Shown: positions 39,926 to 47,375 of the stretch, piece by piece
Layout: every line of letters starts with the position of its first letter
How positions within the stretch are numbered: position 1 is the stretch's first letter
Assembly: GCA_040081265.1 (NCBI GenBank)
Contig: JBEBGV010000035.1
Span: 1-51,423 of the forward strand
Length of the DNA: 51,423 bases
From: JBEBGV01 sp040081265
GTDB lineage: Bacteria > Acidobacteriota > Vicinamibacteria > Vicinamibacterales > UBA2999
Direction of reading: 5' to 3'
Position numbers and translations under genes: made by a program
Notes under the pieces: model-generated
The model's database searches: none
Told to the model about the DNA's origin: nothing
The model's input: only the letters and a program-made list of their open reading frames with translations

Positions 39926-40075
39926 CAAGTGCGAAGTCCGAAGTGCGAAGTCGGAAGTGCGAAGTAGAAGGACGAAGGCAGAAGTAAGGAAGTAAGTTCG
40001 AACTTGCTTCCCACCTACGTTCGACTTCGCAACTTCCCTACTTCAACTTCGCACTTCGCACTTCTCACTTCAGAA
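39926..40075. repeat. Long inverted short-period repeat at convergent gene ends
   Basis: The left half is GAAGTGCGAAGTCCGAAGTG and similar units. The right half is CTTCAACTTCGCACTTCGC, and the centre is AAGTTCGAACTT. A long imperfect hairpin joins the ends of the ALG10-like gene and sppA. Likely acts as a two-way terminator; the 144-nt gap holds no gene. Confidence 0.75.
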
Positions 40076-41831
40076 CGCTGAACGGCATCAGCGCGAGCGG
40101 TTCACCACGGCGGAAGATGCGCAGCGGCGAGGACAGCGTCGCCAGCGCCGAGATGTCGTTACCTGCCAGGGCCGTCTTCAGCTGGCTCAGCATCGACCCA
40201 CGCCCGAATTGCTCGGTCAGTGTTTCGTAGAAGGATCGCCGCGCCGGATAGGCGACCAGCTGCACGTCTTCGTCGGCCGGGATGTTGGCGGCCATCTTGG
40301 CGACGGCCACCGCTCGGTCCAGACCGCCCAGCTCATCGACCAGCCCGCGCTCCCGCGCCTGAGCCCCGGTCCACACGCGTCCCTGCGCCACCGCATGAAT
40401 CTTGTCTGGCGTCGATCGGCGGGAGGCAGCCACCTTCTCGACGAAGGTCGAATAGAACACCTGCATGTACTCGCCGAGCTTCTCGCGCTGCTCCGGGGTG
40501 AACGCGCTCACCGGCGAATAGACATCCGCGTTCTTCCCGGACTTGACGGTCTCGGTCGTCACGCCGAGCTTCTCGAGCGTGCCACCGATCGCCACCTTCC
40601 CCATGAACACGCCGATGGAACCGGTCAGGGTGCCGGGTTGCGCCACGATCGTCTGGGCGGGCAGAGCGACGTAGTAGCCACCGGATGCTGCCAGATCCGA
40701 CATCGACGCAATGATGGGCCTGGCCGGCTGCTGCTCCCGCGTGATGGTCAACTCGCGCCAGATCACATCGGACGCCACTGACGAGCCCCCCGGGCTGTCG
40801 ATGCGCAGCACGATGGCCTTGACGTCGGAGTCCCGGCGAATCCGCCGGATCTGATCCACGACCGTATCGGACCCGACAAGCTCGCCACTGGTCGCATCGT
40901 AGGTGCTCTTGCCGGAGACGATGGTCCCGACGATGTAGAGAACGGCGATGCGCGATCGCGGACGTACGCCCAGCGAGGCAAGGCTCACGCGCTGATAGTC
41001 GGTGCCCTCGAGATAGTCGGCATCGGTGCCGAGGCCGAGGTTGCCCGCGCGGTCGTCGAGTTCGTCCTCATACGCCAGGTCGTCGACCAGACCAGCGTCC
41101 TTGGCCTGCTGCGGCGTGAACGGACCCTGATCGAACAACCCGCGGACTTCGGCGTCGGTCTTCTTGCGCGCCTCGGCGATCGCGTGGACAAGCTGGTCGT
41201 AGGCGTCGCGGTTGAGCGCCTCGGACATCTCCCGGTGCGTGGGCGTGAATCCCTTCTCGGTGAACTGGTTGATGGCCGTCTTGTAGTCGCCGACGTGGAG
41301 AAAGTCGGGATACGCGCCCAGCTTGTCGAGTGCCCCGCGCAGGAACATCTCGTACGACGCGACGCCGGTCAGATCAAGCGGGCTCGTCGGCAGCAGATAC
41401 ACGGCGTCAGCGGCGCTCGCCAGGTAGTACTCACGCTCGCCGCCGTACTCGAGAAATGCCACCACGGGCTTGCCTGACGCCCGGAACCGGATGACCGCGT
41501 CACGGAGTTCCTGCAGCTTTCCCCAGTAGGGCGAGGAGATGGTGCTCGGGCGCAACAGCACGCCGGTGACCCGAGGATCGCGCCGGGCCTTCTCGAGGTT
41601 GTCGACAAACCCGCGCACGGTGGTTTCGTTGCCACCGATGAACTGTCCGAGCACGTCGCTCGGTGCAACCTCTGCAAGGTCACCACCCGGCCTCAAGACA
41701 AGAGTGGACTCGTTTGCCACCGCAGGTCCCCCTGTCATGACCATCGAGACGAGCGCGAGACAGGCAGCCGAAACGAACACCGCCAGCGCGATCAGGACGA
41801 GGACGAACCGAACACCCCTGCGTGTAGCCAC
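40065..41831 (-). CDS. sppA: Signal peptide peptidase SppA (67K type)
   Basis: 588 residues from GTG 41831 with TGGAGG 5 nt upstream; the longer open frame beyond is not coding. N-terminal membrane anchor (GVRFVLVLIALAVFVSAACLALVSMVM), then two tandem S49 domains. The N-terminal domain carries the general-base Lys (VGDYKTAINQFTEKG), and the C-terminal one has the nucleophile in LRIDSPGGSSVASD. Also seen: SMSDLAASGGYYVAL, GTLTGSIGVFMGKV and GRVWTGAQARERGLVDELGG. It degrades cleaved signal peptides in the membrane. Confidence 0.95.
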   Translation of the reverse strand: MATRRGVRFVLVLIALAVFVSAACLALVSMVMTGGPAVANESTLVLRPGGDLAEVAPSDVLGQFIGGNETTVRGFVDNLEKARRDPRVTGVLLRPSTISSPYWGKLQELRDAVIRFRASGKPVVAFLEYGGEREYYLASAADAVYLLPTSPLDLTGVASYEMFLRGALDKLGAYPDFLHVGDYKTAINQFTEKGFTPTHREMSEALNRDAYDQLVHAIAEARKKTDAEVRGLFDQGPFTPQQAKDAGLVDDLAYEDELDDRAGNLGLGTDADYLEGTDYQRVSLASLGVRPRSRIAVLYIVGTIVSGKSTYDATSGELVGSDTVVDQIRRIRRDSDVKAIVLRIDSPGGSSVASDVIWRELTITREQQPARPIIASMSDLAASGGYYVALPAQTIVAQPGTLTGSIGVFMGKVAIGGTLEKLGVTTETVKSGKNADVYSPVSAFTPEQREKLGEYMQVFYSTFVEKVAASRRSTPDKIHAVAQGRVWTGAQARERGLVDELGGLDRAVAVAKMAANIPADEDVQLVAYPARRSFYETLTEQFGRGSMLSQLKTALAGNDISALATLSSPLRIFRRGEPLALMPFSVLK

Positions 41832-41862
41832 CACAACCTCCAAGAACAAGTAATAGAGAGGT

Positions 41863-41897
41863 AGACAGTATGCAGTAGGCGGCAGTCGGGCAGGCAG
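41863..41897. repeat. Short-period repeat (CAGTAGGCGGCAG type)
   Basis: ACAGTATGCAGTAGGCGGCA followed by GTCGGGCAGGCAGG, between the divergent sppA and FKBP genes. Related units occur at 28205-28235 and 50638-50665. Confidence 0.5.
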
Positions 41898-41903
41898 GGC
41901 GGA

Positions 41904-41909
41904 TATAAT
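41904..41909 (+). promoter_or_regulatory. Consensus -10 of the FKBP gene
   Basis: TATAAT, 9 nt before the ATG at 41919. No ribosome binding site fits in between, so translation from a leaderless or near-leaderless mRNA is implied if this promoter is used. Confidence 0.55.
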
Positions 41910-41918
41910 CACCTCTTC

Positions 41919-42389
41919 ATGACACGCACCTCCCTCCCTTTCCTGTTGGTGTGCGCCTCGACCGCTGTTCTTCTGGCAGCCTGCCAGAACGGTGCCGGGA
42001 GCGGCAACACGACGGAGTCTTCGACGATGGGCCAATCGAACATCAGCGAGCTGATCAAGACCGACACAACCCCCGGCGCCGGCACAGAAGCGGCCGCTGG
42101 CAAGGCCGTCACGGTGCACTACACCGGCTGGCTGTACCAGGACAGTGCCGCCGACAAGAAGGGCTCGAAGTTCGACAGCTCGCGTGACCGCAACGAACCG
42201 TTCAGCTTCAACCTCGGCGCCGGAGAGGTGATCCGAGGCTGGGATGAGGGTGTCGCCGGGATGAAGGTAGGAGGACAACGCACGCTGACCATTCCGCCAG
42301 CCATGGGCTACGGCGCCCGCGGCGCCGGTGGGGTCATTCCTCCGAACGCGACGCTCGTGTTCGACGTCGAGCTGCTCGACGTCAAGTAG
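41919..42389 (+). CDS. FKBP-type peptidyl-prolyl isomerase lipoprotein
   Basis: 156 residues. Lipoprotein signal (LVCASTAVLLAAC), a short linker, then one FKBP domain: KAVTVHYTGWLYQ, KFDSSRDRNEPFSFNLGAGEVIRGWDEGVAGMKVGGQRTLTIPPAMGYG and GVIPPNATLVFDVELLDV. The catalytic aromatic and Asp residues (YTGWL, FDSS, GWDEG) are kept. It acts on proline bonds of exported proteins. It precedes the rRNA methyltransferase gene by 7 nt. Confidence 0.94.
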   Translation: MTRTSLPFLLVCASTAVLLAACQNGAGSGNTTESSTMGQSNISELIKTDTTPGAGTEAAAGKAVTVHYTGWLYQDSAADKKGSKFDSSRDRNEPFSFNLGAGEVIRGWDEGVAGMKVGGQRTLTIPPAMGYGARGAGGVIPPNATLVFDVELLDVK

Positions 42390-42396
42390 GGCCTCT

Positions 42397-43791
42397 GTGG
42401 CCACGCTGGGTCGCTCCCCTGGCCACCGGCAGTCGCCGTCGACTCCACAGGATCTCGACGTCCAGATCGAGGAGATGTCGGTTGATGGCGACGGCATCGC
42501 GCACTACGGTCGCCTGACGATCTACGTACCGTTCACGATTCCGGGCGAGCGCGTCCGTGTGCGGGTGGGCCGCTCCGATCGTGGACGGGCGTCTGCCACG
42601 CTCGTTGAGGTCTTGCAGCGGTCGCCGCACAGGGTCGCGGCGCGCTGCGCACACTTCGAAGCATGCGGGGGGTGTACGTGGCAGCACATCGCCTACCCCG
42701 AACAGCTCCGCCTGAAAACGCGCATGGTCGACCGGCTGGTTCGCGCCGAGGTCCCCGACGCACCTCCTGCGGCACCGATGCTGGCACCGGACGCGCGCAA
42801 CCCGTGGGCATTCAGGCAGAAGGTGCACTTCGTCTTCGCCGAAGGCGCCGGCCGACGCGGGTCTCGTGACCTCCTGATGGGGCACTATGCGCGCAACTCA
42901 CGTCGCGTCGTCAACGTCACCGAGTGCCCTGTGCACGACGCGCGCGGCAACGAGCTCGCCTTTGCCGTGCACCGGCAGCTGGCGCGGGCACGCATTCAGG
43001 CCGACTCCGGACAAGGCGCGGCACTGCAATCCCTCACCGTCCGGGCGGCGCTGAACAGCGACGAGCTGATGGCCACGCTGGCGGTGTCACATGAAACCGA
43101 CCGTCACCTGCGCACCGCCACACGGAAGGCGATGGAGCTCGCGCCGGCCAGGACGTCGTTTCACCTCAACCTGCACGACCGCGACGATGGGTATATCTTC
43201 GGCGCCAGGACCCGGACGCTCAAAGGCGCCGAGCGCCTGCGCGAGGACGTCGGCGGCGCGTCGTATCTGATCTCACCGACCGCGTTCTTTCAGACCAACG
43301 TGCGAGCCGCCGAACTGCTCGTGTCGCAGGTGCTCGCGGCAATGCCCCCGTCGCCCTCACGGGTGCTCGACCTCTATGCCGGAGCAGGTCTGTTCGCGAT
43401 TCCGCTGGCTCGCGCCGGACACATCGTCACGGCGGTCGAAAGCAACCGCCAGGCGGTGGCCGACGGGCTCGCCAGCGCGCGTCTCAACCGCTTGACCGAC
43501 GACCAGTGCCGCTTCGTTGTCAGCCGCACCGAGAATGCCGTGTCGACATCGTCGCGGGTGGACGTGGTCGTGATCGATCCCCCGCGCGAAGGTTGTGCGC
43601 CCGGTGTCGTGGAGGCGATCTTCGGTCGGCTCAAGCCGTCGCGTGTCGTGTACGTGTCGTGCAACCCCGAGGCACTGGCCTCTGACCTGGGCGCCATCGT
43701 GGGTCTCGGGTACCACGTGCGCTCGCTGGTGCCGGTGGACATGTTTCCACACACAGCTCACATCGAGACCGTCGCGGTGCTGGCCCGATGA
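42397..43791 (+). CDS. 23S rRNA m5U methyltransferase, RlmD/TrmA family
   Basis: 464 residues from GTG 42397. TRAM-like domain (MSVDGDGIAHYGRLTIYVPFTIPGERVRV), an iron-sulfur cluster set (CAHFEACGGCTWQH, then CPVHD), the SAM-binding region (RVLDLYAGAGLFAIPLA, VESNRQAVADG) and the catalytic part (DVVVIDPPREGC, RVVYVSCNPEALASDL with the nucleophile Cys). It forms 5-methyluridine in rRNA. Whether the site matches U1939 of E. coli is not decidable here. Overlaps the next gene by 4 nt. Confidence 0.92.
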   Translation: MATLGRSPGHRQSPSTPQDLDVQIEEMSVDGDGIAHYGRLTIYVPFTIPGERVRVRVGRSDRGRASATLVEVLQRSPHRVAARCAHFEACGGCTWQHIAYPEQLRLKTRMVDRLVRAEVPDAPPAAPMLAPDARNPWAFRQKVHFVFAEGAGRRGSRDLLMGHYARNSRRVVNVTECPVHDARGNELAFAVHRQLARARIQADSGQGAALQSLTVRAALNSDELMATLAVSHETDRHLRTATRKAMELAPARTSFHLNLHDRDDGYIFGARTRTLKGAERLREDVGGASYLISPTAFFQTNVRAAELLVSQVLAAMPPSPSRVLDLYAGAGLFAIPLARAGHIVTAVESNRQAVADGLASARLNRLTDDQCRFVVSRTENAVSTSSRVDVVVIDPPREGCAPGVVEAIFGRLKPSRVVYVSCNPEALASDLGAIVGLGYHVRSLVPVDMFPHTAHIETVAVLAR

Positions 43792-45563
43792 TGTGGAGGG
43801 GCATTGCCGCCGGCCTGGCAGTCATCGTTGTGGCCATGGCGTTCCCGACGTTGCGCCACCTTCGGGAAACGCCGCCTCCCCCGCCACCAGTTGTTCGGGT
43901 GGATCTCTCGATCCCCGCCGGCGTGACCCTGGGCTCGAGTGAAGACGCCCTCGACGCCGCCATCTCGCCAGATGAAGGGCGCGTCGCGTTTGTCGCCACC
44001 CGGGACGGCACTACCGAACTCTGGATGCAGTCGCTCGTCGACGGCATCAGCCGCCCGCTCCCTGGCACGACCGGCGCGATGCTGCCGGCGTGGAAGCCGG
44101 ACGGGAGCGCCGTCGCGTACTTTGCAGGCGGAAAGCTCAAGGTATTGACGCTCGCTTCAGGCGCGAGTACTGAGGTCTTCGACACCCCTGCACCGGCCGG
44201 CGTCAGCTGGCTCGCTGACGGGTCGCTCGTAGTCGCCGGTGAGGCGGGCGGGGTCATCACGCGAGTGGTCGATGGAGGCTCGCGCGACATCACAACGCTG
44301 GCCCCTGGCGACGTCGCGCACACGTTTCCATTTGTCGACCACTCGGGGCGAATGATCTACGTGGCCGTTCGGACCAACGGAGCGCGGGTGATCAGGCGAG
44401 TGACCGACGCGGACGGCGACGCGAGGACGGCTCCCTTCGAGGGTCCGAGCAGCTCTGTCGACTTGACCGAGAGCGCCGGGCACGCCGAGATTCGCGGAGA
44501 AATGCTGGTGCACGTCAGGGATGGCGTGCTGCTCGCGCAGCGCCTCGACGAGAACGGCACACGCCTCATCGGTCGGTCATCAGCGCTGGCTACCGGCATG
44601 GGCGCGTCTGAGCGCGGCCGTGGGTACTTCGCGACGTCGTCCACGATGGTCGTGTGGGCAGCGGCGGTTCCACGTCTGAGCGAGCTCGCCTGGTTTGATC
44701 ACAACGGGGTGCGGCTTGGGGCTGCAACCGAGCCCGGCGACTACTGGCAGGTACGGCTGTCACCGAATGGGCGTGACGCCGCGGTCACGCGGCTCGATCC
44801 CCTGCTGCGGACGCTCGATGTAGTGGCGATTCCCCTCGCTGCACCCGGTGAAGCGCGACGCATCAGCCTCTCCATCGGGCCCGACACCGATCCCGTCTGG
44901 TCACCCGACGGCACCACGCTGGTCTATCGCTCAGGCCAGTCAGGGGCGGGAGCGCTGATGTCCCGCCCGTCGGGAGTGTCGGCCGCACCGGAGACCCCCA
45001 TCCTCCGCGGGAACGTCGACCTCGTACCGTCAGACTGGCGAGCGGACACGATCCTCCTGTCGAGTCTGTCCGCGGACACACCTGGCGCCAGGCGCATCGT
45101 CTCGGTCTTCGACCGACGCCGCAACGTCCAGACACCCATTGCCAATTCCGCGTTCGGAAGCTGGAACGCGCGATGGGCACCTGGCGGACAGTCGATTGCC
45201 CTTGTATCGGATGAGAGCGGTCAGCCCGAGATTTACATCCAGGCATATCCGGCGGGCACGCCGAAAGTCCGGGCAACCTTTGGCGGCGCCCAGCGCCCGG
45301 CGTGGGGGCGGGACGGTTCGCTGTACTTCATTCGCGGGTCGAGCGTCATGCGGGCGTTGGTCTCGGCAGGGACGCCCCCCACCGTCGCGACGCCGCGGGT
45401 CGTGCTCACAACCACAGGGCTGCGTGACTTTGCGGTGTCACCGACCGGTGACCGGATCCTCGTCATCGACGCCGCGCCGGGCACGCAGGTACCGGACGCG
45501 CACCTGATCTTCGAGTGGCAGACGACGGTGCCACCACCCCCGGCGCCGGTGCCGAAGCTGTGA
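43788..45563 (+). CDS. Membrane-anchored TolB/WD40-like propeller without kinase domain
   Basis: 591 residues. N-terminal membrane span (GIAAGLAVIVVAMAFPTL) directly followed by RHLRETPPPPPPVVRVDLSIPAG, then a beta-propeller with PD40-type repeats (ISPDEGRVAFVATRDGTTELWMQ, AWKPDGSAVAYF, VWSPDGTTLVYRSG, RWAPGGQSIALVSDESGQPEIYIQAYP, WGRDGSLYFI, VSPTGDRILVI). This is the membrane plus sensor half of acidobacterial Ser/Thr kinases such as the one at 1-1046, which has HFRETPP at the same place, but no kinase domain precedes it. The role is unknown; it may be an orphan sensor or a split product. Confidence 0.85.
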   Translation: MMWRGIAAGLAVIVVAMAFPTLRHLRETPPPPPPVVRVDLSIPAGVTLGSSEDALDAAISPDEGRVAFVATRDGTTELWMQSLVDGISRPLPGTTGAMLPAWKPDGSAVAYFAGGKLKVLTLASGASTEVFDTPAPAGVSWLADGSLVVAGEAGGVITRVVDGGSRDITTLAPGDVAHTFPFVDHSGRMIYVAVRTNGARVIRRVTDADGDARTAPFEGPSSSVDLTESAGHAEIRGEMLVHVRDGVLLAQRLDENGTRLIGRSSALATGMGASERGRGYFATSSTMVVWAAAVPRLSELAWFDHNGVRLGAATEPGDYWQVRLSPNGRDAAVTRLDPLLRTLDVVAIPLAAPGEARRISLSIGPDTDPVWSPDGTTLVYRSGQSGAGALMSRPSGVSAAPETPILRGNVDLVPSDWRADTILLSSLSADTPGARRIVSVFDRRRNVQTPIANSAFGSWNARWAPGGQSIALVSDESGQPEIYIQAYPAGTPKVRATFGGAQRPAWGRDGSLYFIRGSSVMRALVSAGTPPTVATPRVVLTTTGLRDFAVSPTGDRILVIDAAPGTQVPDAHLIFEWQTTVPPPPAPVPKL

Positions 45564-45570
45564 GTGGTGA

Positions 45571-45600
45571 CGTACGTAGGCCGGGTCCAAAGGACCCGGC
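45571..45600 (+). repeat. REP-like palindrome, GCCGGGTCC stem variant
   Basis: CGTACGTAG-GCCGGGTCC-AAA-GGACCCGGC. GTAG precedes the stem on the plus strand. It ends 1 nt before the ATG of the oxygenase gene, so the ribosome site of that gene would lie within the hairpin. Confidence 0.82.
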
Positions 45601-45601
45601 G

Positions 45602-46159
45602 ATGAGCCCCCTGCTCGTCGTACCCGCCGCCTGGGCACCGGAGTTCTGCCGCGAGGTGCAGCGGGCGATGGACGAGGGCGACGCGGGTGCCGCCGAGATC
45701 CTCGACGGCGACATGACGCGCCAGGACGAGGTGCGGCGCGCGCTGGACATCACAGTGGCAGACGCTTGCCTGGCTCTTGTCGACGCCGCGCTGACCATTG
45801 AGCGCGACCGGACCGCCCGACACTTCGGCATCCAGTTGAGTGGCTCTGTCGGCGCGTCGTGCCTTCGCTATCTGCCTGGCGGGCACTACCGGCGTCATCG
45901 CGATCGCGACCCCGACATGGCGGGCGACACCAGTAACCGCGTTGTCACAGTCGTGGTCTGGCTCGATTCAGCGGACACGCCCACCGTGCCCGGGTCGTTT
46001 TCCGGCGGCACCCTGGTTGTGACCAACCCGGTGTCCGGAGAGGACCACCACGTGATTCCGGTCGTCGGCACACTGGTCGCGTTTCCGGCCGAGTGGCCCC
46101 ACGAGGTACTGCCCGTCACGAGGGGCATACGCGACGTTGTGGTCGACTGGTGGACGTAA
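45602..46159 (+). CDS. 2-oxoglutarate/Fe(II)-dependent oxygenase (prolyl-hydroxylase-like)
   Basis: 185 residues from MSPLLVVPAAWAPEFCREV. The P4Hc-type double-stranded beta-helix motif is visible: YLPGGHYRRHRDRD (metal H99-x-D101), FSGGTLVVTNP, VGTLVAFPAEWPHEVLPVTRGIRDVVVDWW (metal His167, 2-oxoglutarate Arg near 174). It hydroxylates an unknown protein or small molecule. An in-frame extension from 45515 passes through the REP and is less likely. No normal ribosome site; the REP hairpin abuts the start. Confidence 0.85.
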   Translation: MSPLLVVPAAWAPEFCREVQRAMDEGDAGAAEILDGDMTRQDEVRRALDITVADACLALVDAALTIERDRTARHFGIQLSGSVGASCLRYLPGGHYRRHRDRDPDMAGDTSNRVVTVVVWLDSADTPTVPGSFSGGTLVVTNPVSGEDHHVIPVVGTLVAFPAEWPHEVLPVTRGIRDVVVDWWT

Positions 46160-46178
46160 TACCAGCGGTTGCGCATGT

Positions 46179-46207
46179 TTGCGCGCGATCGATCCGATAC
46201 ATAGAAT
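46179..46207 (+). promoter_or_regulatory. Promoter of the Dam-type methylase gene
   Basis: TTGCGC (46179-46184), 17-nt spacer, TAGAAT (46202-46207). The GTG at 46215 follows after 7 nt, the usual distance to a transcription start, so the message would be leaderless. Confidence 0.55.
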
Positions 46208-46214
46208 CGTGCGC

Positions 46215-47204
46215 GTGATTCCCTCGTTGAACCGCAGTAAGCGACCCCTGTTGAAGTGGGCGGGCGGCAAGCGGCAGCTTCTGCCCGCGATGCAGCCTCA
46301 CTTTCCCGAGACCTTCACGCGTTATATCGAACCCTTTCTGGGCAGCGGGGCGGTGTTCTTCGACCTGTATGGATCGGGACGACTCGACGGGCGGTCGGCG
46401 TGGCTGGTGGACGACAACCCCGATTTGATCGGTTGCTACCAGACGCTGAGAGACAAGACCGAGGACGTGATCGACGAGCTGGCACGGATGGCCACGGTGC
46501 ACGCCGCCGAGGGCGAGGCCTTCTACTACTGTGTCCGGGACGAGCGTTTCAACGCGCTTCGCCGCAGCGGCGCCGCGTACACGCCGTCGCTGGCGGCCAT
46601 GCTGATCTACTTGAATCGCACCGGCTTCAACGGGCTCTTCCGGTTGAACAGCCGTGGTGACTTCAACGTGCCGGTCGGGCGGTATACCAACCCCGGCATC
46701 TGCGATCCCGATCATCTGCGCGCGGTGGCCAGCGCCTTCCGTTCACGGCGCGTCAGGCTGGAGCGGGCGTCGTTCGAGGTGCCGCTCGCCAAGGCGACCG
46801 AGGGCGACTTCGTCTATTGCGACCCGCCCTATGCGCCGCTGAGCGTGACGGCAAAGTTTGCCAATTACACCGCAGCCGGATTCAGCCAGGACGACCAGGA
46901 GCGCCTGCAGGCGGCGGTCATCCGGGCGGCCGGTCGCGGCGCGACCATCGTGCTCTCCAATTCAAGCGCCCCGTCCATCGTTCGCCTCTACGGCAGCCGC
47001 GAGGCGACGAGGGCTGGCCTGGAGCTTCTTCGGGTTCCCGCCCGAAGATCCATTAATGTAAAGGCGAACTCTCGGGGGCCGGTCGACGAGGTCCTGGTCA
47101 CGAACTCCCTCGCGGCACGGCAGTCACGCCTGGAGGGCATGCACATTAAACCCAGAATGGCCAAGGCGGGCGCCGGACGCACCGTCACCCGGCGCAGCGC
47201 ATAG
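46215..47204 (+). CDS. Dam-type DNA adenine-N6 methyltransferase, solitary
   Basis: 329 residues from GTG 46215 (GTG 46209 also possible). N6-adenine class alpha order: LLKWAGGKRQLLP (residues 12-24), RYIEPFLGSGAVFFDL (SAM-binding FxGxG), LNRTGFNGLFRLNSRGDFNVPVG and DFVYCDPPYAPLS with the catalytic DPPY near 202. Target is probably a short palindrome such as GATC, as for Dam/M.DpnII relatives, but not certain. No restriction enzyme or mutH-like gene is adjacent. The longer frame from 46137 is unlikely because it contains the promoter. Confidence 0.9.
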   Translation: MIPSLNRSKRPLLKWAGGKRQLLPAMQPHFPETFTRYIEPFLGSGAVFFDLYGSGRLDGRSAWLVDDNPDLIGCYQTLRDKTEDVIDELARMATVHAAEGEAFYYCVRDERFNALRRSGAAYTPSLAAMLIYLNRTGFNGLFRLNSRGDFNVPVGRYTNPGICDPDHLRAVASAFRSRRVRLERASFEVPLAKATEGDFVYCDPPYAPLSVTAKFANYTAAGFSQDDQERLQAAVIRAAGRGATIVLSNSSAPSIVRLYGSREATRAGLELLRVPARRSINVKANSRGPVDEVLVTNSLAARQSRLEGMHIKPRMAKAGAGRTVTRRSA

Positions 47205-47255
47205 CCCTGGTGCGCCCCACCCGTACGGCTAAAGACGTACCGCGCGTCGCCGTGC

Positions 47256-47261
47256 TAGGCT
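47256..47261 (+). promoter_or_regulatory. Possible -10 of the tRNA-Leu/tig transcript
   Basis: TAGGCT lies 20 nt before the tRNA 5' end. The -35 region is poor. Tentative. Confidence 0.25.
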
Positions 47262-47281
47262 GATTCGCACGCACCGGTCAC

Positions 47282-47365
47282 GCGAAAGTGGCGGAACTGG
47301 CAGACGCGCCAGACTTAGGATCTGGTACCCGAAAGGGTATGGGGGTTCGACTCCCCCCTTTCGCA
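47282..47365 (+). tRNA. tRNA-Leu (anticodon TAG)
   Basis: 84 nt with a variable arm. The acceptor GCGAAAG pairs with CTTTCGC, discriminator A, T-loop GGGGGTTCGACTCCCCC, anticodon arm CCAGACTTAGGATCTGG with TAG. CCA is not encoded. It reads CUN leucine codons. The tig ATG follows only 10 nt after its 3' end, so both are probably made from one transcript. Confidence 0.96.
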
Positions 47366-47375
47366 CTTCCCTTCC

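Noticed and set aside
40065..42497. Leftward frame of 810 codons including sppA
   Set aside because: The part upstream of 41831 is antisense to the FKBP gene and lacks protein-like features; the SppA start is set by TGGAGG before GTG 41831.
46137..47204. Restriction-modification system
   Set aside because: Only a methylase is present; neighbours are an oxygenase, tRNA-Leu and trigger factor, with no nuclease.
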